A stretch of DNA of 64,000 bases from Bradyrhizobium arachidis (GTDB lineage: Bacteria > Pseudomonadota > Alphaproteobacteria > Rhizobiales > Xanthobacteraceae). The position numbers and the translations under genes are program-made. Position 1 is the first letter of the stretch. The number at the start of each line of letters is the position of its first letter. The stretch covers positions 7,192,001 through 7,256,000 of the forward strand of contig NZ_CP077970.1 in the NCBI RefSeq assembly GCF_024758505.1, written 5' to 3'. The notes under the pieces are model-generated. The model had not been told where the DNA came from, searched no databases, and worked only from the letters and a program-made list of their open reading frames with translations. Positions 56,763 to 64,000 of this stretch are shown here, in pieces.

Positions 56763-56766
56763 AGGG

Positions 56767-58209
56767 TTAGCGAGTCGCGCTCATCTCGGCCGAGCTCTTG
56801 GCTTCCTGCGCGAGCTCGGCGGAGATCGCCGCGGTCTGCGCCGCCGTGCCCCAGGCCGGCGCCTCGCTGCCGTCGCCCCAGTTCCGTGGCCGGTAGAAGG
56901 TATGCACACCGGTCTTGTACATCTTCTTCATCTCGGCGACCCAGGACGGCCGCACCCAATAGGCATGGTAGTGCGTGGACTTGCCAACCTCGGGCAACCA
57001 GATCTGGCCGTCGAGCATCGCCTTGGAGATCTTCTTGGCGCGCTCCCACATGTCGGGCTCGCGGATCACGTCGGCATTGTTGTCGCACGCGAAGGTGAAC
57101 TGGCAGGCGAGATGGCGATACTTGTTCTGGTAGACGACACCGCACACGGTGTCCGGATATTTGCCTGAGAACACCCGGTTCATCACCACCTGCGCCACCG
57201 CGATCTGCCCGCGCACGGCTTCGCCGCGGGATTCGAAGTAAACGGCTTCCGCGAGGCATTTTTCCGATTTAGCGCGCGACTTGTCGTCCAGCGCCAGACG
57301 CTCCGCCGGCGATCTGACGCGCTGATCGTCCGCGTTGACCTCACCCTTGGGCGCGACGCTCTCGCCGCCGTCGGTCGCCTTCGCAACATCCTCCGAAGGC
57401 GGCGGCAGTGAGGCCATCACCTTCATATCGGGGTCGGGCATCACGATCAGCGGCTCGGCGCCGGGCTGCCAGCTCTCGATGCTCTCGATATTGCCGCCGA
57501 GCGAGGAGCTGCCGAAGAACAGATTTGACGTCTTGATACTGAAGGGATCGCGCTGCGGAACCTGGTCCGCGGGCTTCACGTCGCCGCGCGGCTGCGAGGC
57601 GAGCGCCGCCTCGGATTTCGCCGGCGCATATTGCGGCAACGGCGGCGCGCGCAGCGCCTCCTGCAATTCCGGGTCGAGCGCTGCTGACTCAGGCGAGGAG
57701 AAGCTGGCCGGGGCTTCGGCTGTCTTGGCGCCGAATACGGAGCTGTTTGATGTCGCGGGGTCCTGCGCCGCGGGCGCTGATGGCGCCGACGTCTCCGACG
57801 GAGTGGCCGACGGCGTAACGGTCGCGAGACGATCGCCCTTCAGCGTGCGATCGACCCTGGGAAAGTCGGAAGCCTGGTAGCGCAGCGGGATCTGCACGAC
57901 GGGATTGCGCGTGATCGCACCGGTGATGTCGCCATTGTCGAGGCTCGCAAGCCGGTACGTCGCGCTCTGCGGCACCGACGTGCCGATCGGACGCGAGAAG
58001 CTGTAGGTGGCGAGCTGGATCGAGGACGCCGCGGAAAATACCTGCTTCTGCCAGCGCTCGGCGACGCCGGGTTGGCGCGCCAACAGCGAAGCAATGTCCT
58101 GATAGCCGGTCTCTCTCGGCATCAATGCGAAGATGCAGAGACCGATGCCGAAGGACGCGAACCGCGCGCCCTTCGGATGGTTACGCAACACAAACATCGA
58201 TACGCTCAC
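56767..58209 (-). CDS. SleB-type cell-wall hydrolase
   Basis: A 480-aa protein. N-terminal membrane anchor (ASFGIGLCIFALMP, about 15-30), then a low-complexity Pro/Ser/Ala-rich linker of about 270 residues and a C-terminal Hydrolase_2/SleB domain (about 330-470). The domain contains KCLAEAVYFESRGEAVRGQIAVAQVVMNRV, NKYRHLACQFTFACD and STHYHAYWVRPSW with the catalytic Glu. SleB-family enzymes cut peptidoglycan (lytic transglycosylase or amidase). In a non-sporulating organism it likely remodels the cell wall. Start 58209 or 12 bases later at a second Met. Confidence 0.87.
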   Translation of the reverse strand: MSVSMFVLRNHPKGARFASFGIGLCIFALMPRETGYQDIASLLARQPGVAERWQKQVFSAASSIQLATYSFSRPIGTSVPQSATYRLASLDNGDITGAITRNPVVQIPLRYQASDFPRVDRTLKGDRLATVTPSATPSETSAPSAPAAQDPATSNSSVFGAKTAEAPASFSSPESAALDPELQEALRAPPLPQYAPAKSEAALASQPRGDVKPADQVPQRDPFSIKTSNLFFGSSSLGGNIESIESWQPGAEPLIVMPDPDMKVMASLPPPSEDVAKATDGGESVAPKGEVNADDQRVRSPAERLALDDKSRAKSEKCLAEAVYFESRGEAVRGQIAVAQVVMNRVFSGKYPDTVCGVVYQNKYRHLACQFTFACDNNADVIREPDMWERAKKISKAMLDGQIWLPEVGKSTHYHAYWVRPSWVAEMKKMYKTGVHTFYRPRNWGDGSEAPAWGTAAQTAAISAELAQEAKSSAEMSATR

Positions 58210-58533
58210 GCAACGCTTACGCTAGTTCGCTTTGATCGAACTTCAGTACATCCGTGCAATTCGATCTTTTTCGTTGGTATCTAATTTAGGTTGCCGGGGA
58301 GTTAATCGGAGTTGCGCGCGCACCACAGACAAGCAATCGCAGGTGTTTTCACGGGACGATCGCGTGTGTTGGTGAACAGTCGCTGGAGCGAAGCGGTAAA
58401 CAACTGGTCAACGCAAATGGTGAAGGAACCCTTCACGCGCGTCTCATTGCGGGACAGTGTGAGAGTTCCATCGCTGCGAAGAATGATTCCGCATCACTGC
58501 ATCTGCGTCACCACGTGCTTCCACATCACCGCT

Positions 58534-58635
58534 GTCATGCCCCGGCTTGACCGGGGCATCCAGTACGCCGCGACCTCTCGATTCAATCACTGCCGTCTCT
58601 GGAATACTGGATCGCCCGCCTCCGCGGGCGATGAC
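58534..58635. repeat. 101/102-bp palindromic intergenic element, copy 2 (inverted relative to copy 1)
   Basis: It is the reverse complement of the element at 35113-35213, with about 85-90 percent identity by eye and the same two terminal hairpins (GCCCCGG-type and GCCCGC-type). The GTCATGCCCCGG and GCGGGCGATGAC ends frame a shared central TGGAATACTGGA. Confidence 0.85.
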
Positions 58636-58691
58636 AGCGAGAGCGTGGCACGCGCGTGCCTCACACCCATCACCGCGAGCGCGTGGACACA

Positions 58692-58726
58692 CACAAACAA
58701 AAGAGGCGGAGCCCTGCCCCGCCTCT
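58692..58726 (-). terminator. factor-independent terminator of ppdK
   Basis: On the minus strand AGAGGCGG and CCGCCTCT form an 8-bp perfect stem with a 9-base loop, followed by TTTTGTTTGT. It begins 26 bases past the ppdK stop codon. Confidence 0.8.
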
Positions 58727-58751
58727 CTCAATTCGTATCTCGCGCTCGCGT

Positions 58752-61673
<2,922 letters not shown>

Positions 61674-61769
61674 AGCTTGCACACAACCTGCGAGAGGGAT
61701 CGGAAATCGCGCGCCTTACACCATTTTGGGCGGCATCGCGCAAGTCGGACTGAAGGGGGATGGGGGACG

Positions 61770-61925
61770 TCACAGATGGAGCCATTTCAGGAGCCCGAGC
61801 CCGATCGCGCCGTTCAGGATCAGGAAGATCGCGACGATCAGGTTGAGCAGCCGGGGCATGATCAGGATGAGCACGCCCGCAATCAGCGACATGATAGGCG
61901 AGATGTGGGCGACGGTGATGTGCAT
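61770..61925 (-). CDS. DUF3096-like small membrane protein (51 aa)
   Basis: A 51-aa protein with two hydrophobic helices (HISPIMSLIAGVLILIMPR and LNLIVAIFLILNGAIGLGLL). The pattern, with an MPRLLN turn between the helices, matches the DUF3096 family of two-helix membrane proteins. The ATG at 61925 follows GAAGGATA. It sits 96 bases upstream of ppdK in the same direction. Function unknown. Confidence 0.75.
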   Translation of the reverse strand: MHITVAHISPIMSLIAGVLILIMPRLLNLIVAIFLILNGAIGLGLLKWLHL

Positions 61926-62162
61926 GAAATATCCTTCTGAAGCTTTGCGGGAGAACCTTCCGCGAATCGCGGGCGGATCATAGCGGGGCCGGTTCCGCGA
62001 GTAGAGACGCTCGAGCAAGCCTGCGGGTTCCGGCCATCGCGAAAACTGCCTGAAATTGCCGCGAATGCGGCGGCGCTTTCCTCGGAACATTGAACGGAGG
62101 GAGGCATTGGCAACCGGTCGCGCAATATGCGCGGCCCGAACTCACTTGCGAAGGAGTTGCCT

Positions 62163-62513
62163 ATGCGAATTCTTGCCCTTGCAGCGCTTGCGGCCGCGAT
62201 CAGCGCGCCGGTCGCGGCAAACGCGCAAGCCGACATCACGGTGGGGCGCGCACCTGGCGTTGTGGTCGAACGCGGTGCCAGCATCGCGGTCGACCAGCGA
62301 TCGGCCTTCCGCGACTACGTCGTCGAGCAGCGCGTGCCCACCTTCACCGTTCCGGATCGCATCGTGGTCGGCGGCGTGCTGCCGGAGGCCGGCATCACCT
62401 ATTACGACGTGCCGCAGCGCTTCGGCGCGACGACCTATCGCTACACCGTCGTGAACGGCGAGACCCTGCTGGTCGAGCCGCGCTCACGGCGCATCGTCGA
62501 GGTGCTGGACTAG
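62163..62513 (+). CDS. DUF1236-family exported protein
   Basis: A 116-aa protein with a signal peptide (MRILALAALAAAISAPVAANA, cleaved near residue 21). The domain carries SAFRDYVVEQRVPTFTVPDRIVVGGVLPEAGITYYDVPQ (landmarks) of DUF1236, a small periplasmic or cell-surface family found mostly in Rhizobiales. The ATG at 62163 follows AAGGAG by eight bases. Two stem structures and a strong terminator lie directly after the gene. Function unknown. Confidence 0.85.
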   Translation: MRILALAALAAAISAPVAANAQADITVGRAPGVVVERGASIAVDQRSAFRDYVVEQRVPTFTVPDRIVVGGVLPEAGITYYDVPQRFGATTYRYTVVNGETLLVEPRSRRIVEVLD

Positions 62514-62517
62514 ACTA

Positions 62518-62570
62518 GATGTCCGCCGCGCCAATTCGAAACTGGCGCGCAACAACCAACGACGGACATC
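62518..62570 (+). repeat. nested inverted repeats after the DUF1236 gene
   Basis: Outer arms GATGTCCG (62518-62525) and CGGACATC (62563-62570) enclose inner arms CGCGCCA (62527-62533) and TGGCGCG (62543-62549). The structure starts four bases after the stop codon and precedes the terminator. Confidence 0.7.
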
Positions 62571-62572
62571 AG

Positions 62573-62611
62573 GCCCCGCCCGGTTTTCCCCCCGCCGGGC
62601 GGGGCATTTTT
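62573..62611 (+). terminator. factor-independent terminator of the DUF1236 gene
   Basis: GCCCCGCCCGG and CCGGGCGGGGC form a perfect 11-bp stem with an 11-base loop, followed by ATTTTT. It ends 98 bases past the DUF1236 stop codon. Confidence 0.88.
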
Positions 62612-62618
62612 GCAAACC

Positions 62619-62696
62619 GTCATTCCGGGGCGCGCGAAGCGCGAACCCGGAATCTCGAGATTCCGGGTTCGGTGCTGCGCACCGCCCCGGAATGAC
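62619..62696. repeat. cloverleaf-like palindromic element
   Basis: Outer arms GTCATTCCGGGGCG and CGCCCCGGAATGAC (14 bp, perfect) enclose two further hairpins: a 26-bp uninterrupted palindrome (AACCCGGAATCTC / GAGATTCCGGGTT) and GGTGC-TGC-GCACC. It lies between the DUF1236 terminator and the converging glyS 3' end. Confidence 0.8.
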
Positions 62697-62713
62697 GGGT
62701 GTGGGGCACGAGA

Positions 62714-64000
62714 TCAATCCTGGATCTTCGAAAAATCCGCGACCGCACGCGTCGCGCTGCGGATTTCGTTGAGCAGTTTTAGCCGGTTCTCGCGCACCTT
62801 CGGATCATCGTCGTTGACGCGGACCTTGTCGAAGAAGGCATCGACCGGCGGACGCAGCTTTGCCATCGCGCTCATCGCAGCGGCGAAGTCTTCCTTCGCA
62901 ACCGCTGCACGCGCCTCGGTCGTCACCTCGCCGATCGCCTTCGCCAGCGCCTTCTCCTCAGTGAGGCTGTAGAGCGCCGCATCGGGCGCGCCGTCAAAGG
63001 TGCGCTTGTCCTTCTTCTCCTCGATCGAGAGGATGTTGCTGGCACGCTTGGTGCCGGCGAGCAGGTTCTTGCCGTCGTCGCTATCGAGAAATTTTCCGAG
63101 CGCCTCGACACGGCGGACGATCATCAGGAGATCGTCCTGGCCGCCGAGCGCGAACACGGCATCGACGAGATCATGCCGTGCGCCCTGCTCGCGAAGCTGG
63201 ACTTTCAGGCGGTCAGCGAAGAAGGCGAGAAGATCGCTCGGCAGCTTGCTGGCGTCCGCAGCGACGGACAGTCCCGCGAGCGCGGACTGCGCCGCCTTGA
63301 GGACCGGCAGGCGAAGCGCATTTTCGACAATCAGCCTGATCACACCCAGCGCCGCGCGACGCAGGGCATACGGGTCCTTCGATCCCGTCGGCTTCTCGTC
63401 GATCGCCCAGAAGCCGGCGAGCGTGTCGAGCTTGTCCGCCAGCGCCACCGCAACGCTCACCGGATCGGTCGGCACGCGGTCCGCGGGCCCTTGCGGCTTG
63501 TAATGCTCCTCGCACGCGGCCGCGACGGAAGCGTCCTCGCCCTGGGCCAGCGCGTAGTACTTGCCCATCAGGCCCTGCACTTCCGGAAATTCGCCGACGA
63601 CTTCGGTGAGCAGGTCCGCTTTCGCAAGCTGCGCAGCACGTGTCGCCTTCGCAACGTCGGCGCCGACCAGCGGCGCAAGCTCCGCCGCCAGCCGCTCAAT
63701 GCGCTTGATGCGCGCGGCCTGGGTGCCGAGCTTCTCGTGGAACACGATCTGCTCGAACTTTGGCAGCCGGTCTTGTAGCTTCGTCTTCAGGTCCGTCTCG
63801 TAGAAGAACTTCGCATCCGACAAACGCGCACGGATCACGCGCTCGTTGCCGGCGATGATGGTCGCTCCACCGTCGGTCGCCTCGATATTGGCGACCAGAA
63901 TGAACTTGTTGGCGAGCTTCCCCGTCTTGGGATCGCGCACCACGAAGCATTTCTGGTTGTTGCGAATGGTGGCGCGGATCACCTCGGCCGGCGTTGCCAA
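62714..64000 (-). CDS. glyS: glycyl-tRNA synthetase beta subunit (C-terminal part, truncated by window edge)
   Basis: The visible 428 residues are the C-terminal portion of the alpha2-beta2-type GlyRS beta chain (full length about 700). [36 protein letters not shown] lies at the edge, [51 protein letters not shown] in the middle (landmarks), and [21 protein letters not shown] is the HD/anticodon-binding junction. The 5' end is beyond 64000, so the codon at the edge is not a true start. glyQ is expected upstream. Confidence 0.95.
   Translation of the reverse strand: MATPAEVIRATIRNNQKCFVVRDPKTGKLANKFILVANIEATDGGATIIAGNERVIRARLSDAKFFYETDLKTKLQDRLPKFEQIVFHEKLGTQAARIKRIERLAAELAPLVGADVAKATRAAQLAKADLLTEVVGEFPEVQGLMGKYYALAQGEDASVAAACEEHYKPQGPADRVPTDPVSVAVALADKLDTLAGFWAIDEKPTGSKDPYALRRAALGVIRLIVENALRLPVLKAAQSALAGLSVAADASKLPSDLLAFFADRLKVQLREQGARHDLVDAVFALGGQDDLLMIVRRVEALGKFLDSDDGKNLLAGTKRASNILSIEEKKDKRTFDGAPDAALYSLTEEKALAKAIGEVTTEARAAVAKEDFAAAMSAMAKLRPPVDAFFDKVRVNDDDPKVRENRLKLLNEIRSATRAVADFSKIQD

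Larger units (their letters stand above)
58210..58751. other. 542-base intergenic region
   Basis: No coding sequence is supported. It contains the 102-bp palindromic element (58534-58635) and the ppdK terminator (58692-58726). The part before 58530 should hold the SleB-gene promoter; nothing specific is seen there. Confidence 0.5.

Overview
The window looks like the chromosome of a Bradyrhizobium-like alphaproteobacterium (order Rhizobiales). The base composition is GC-rich throughout. Supporting this are a red-type (form IC) RuBisCO operon, family members common in that group (DUF6894, DUF1236, TIGR02301, DUF4142, DUF2339), a dctB/dctD/dctA locus, three tandem chemoreceptors and several families of palindromic intergenic repeats. 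The genus call is inference from gene content and repeats, not from a marker comparison.

Layout. About 0.05-9.2 kb: Calvin-Benson operon cbbF-P-T-G-A-L-S on the minus strand with divergent cbbR. About 9.2-12.5 kb: a GT87-type membrane protein and small hypothetical genes. About 12.6-20 kb: C4-dicarboxylate island (LuxR-type regulator, dctA, an MHS-family MFS carrier, dctD, dctB). About 20-23.2 kb: a trimeric autotransporter adhesin, a small exported protein and tRNA-Pro(CGG). About 23.2-31.9 kb: tsaC, an FAD oxidoreductase, an acetyltransferase, Nudix enzymes, a GrdB-like protein next to a class III CoA-transferase, a YedK/HMCES DNA-protein crosslinker and secreted hypotheticals. About 32.5-34.1 kb: an ECF sigma factor with DUF4142 and cupredoxin genes. 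About 34.2-40.5 kb: sulfurtransferase, a dihydroorotase-like amidohydrolase, ygfZ-tag-HD hydrolase, a tyrosine phosphatase and an NrtR/NadQ-like regulator. About 40.6-49.2 kb: a giant DUF2339 membrane protein and three methyl-accepting chemotaxis proteins. About 49.4-58.2 kb: small exported proteins, an acuI-like reductase, an MFS carrier, nadABC and a SleB-type hydrolase. About 58.7-64 kb: pyruvate phosphate dikinase, small proteins and the C-terminal part of glyS, which runs off the window.

How it fits together. The cbb operon fixes CO2. The dct island imports C4-dicarboxylates, and pyruvate phosphate dikinase can return their carbon to PEP. De novo NAD synthesis sits behind a perfect 9+9 bp operator, and a likely cognate regulator lies 13 kb away. 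An ECF sigma gene and the gene downstream carry the same unusual promoter (GGGAAC-N16-CATCCAA), which suggests an autoregulated stress operon. A consensus sigma-54 promoter and two DctD-like enhancer palindromes lie in front of the MHS-family carrier rather than dctA, so DctBD here probably controls that carrier.

No CRISPR array, prophage, insertion sequence or classic defence island was seen. The most unusual content is regulatory wiring and a few enzyme oddities: a histone H1-like tail on PPDK, a Gln replacing a metal-ligand His in the dihydroorotase-like protein, and a selenium-free GrdB homologue.
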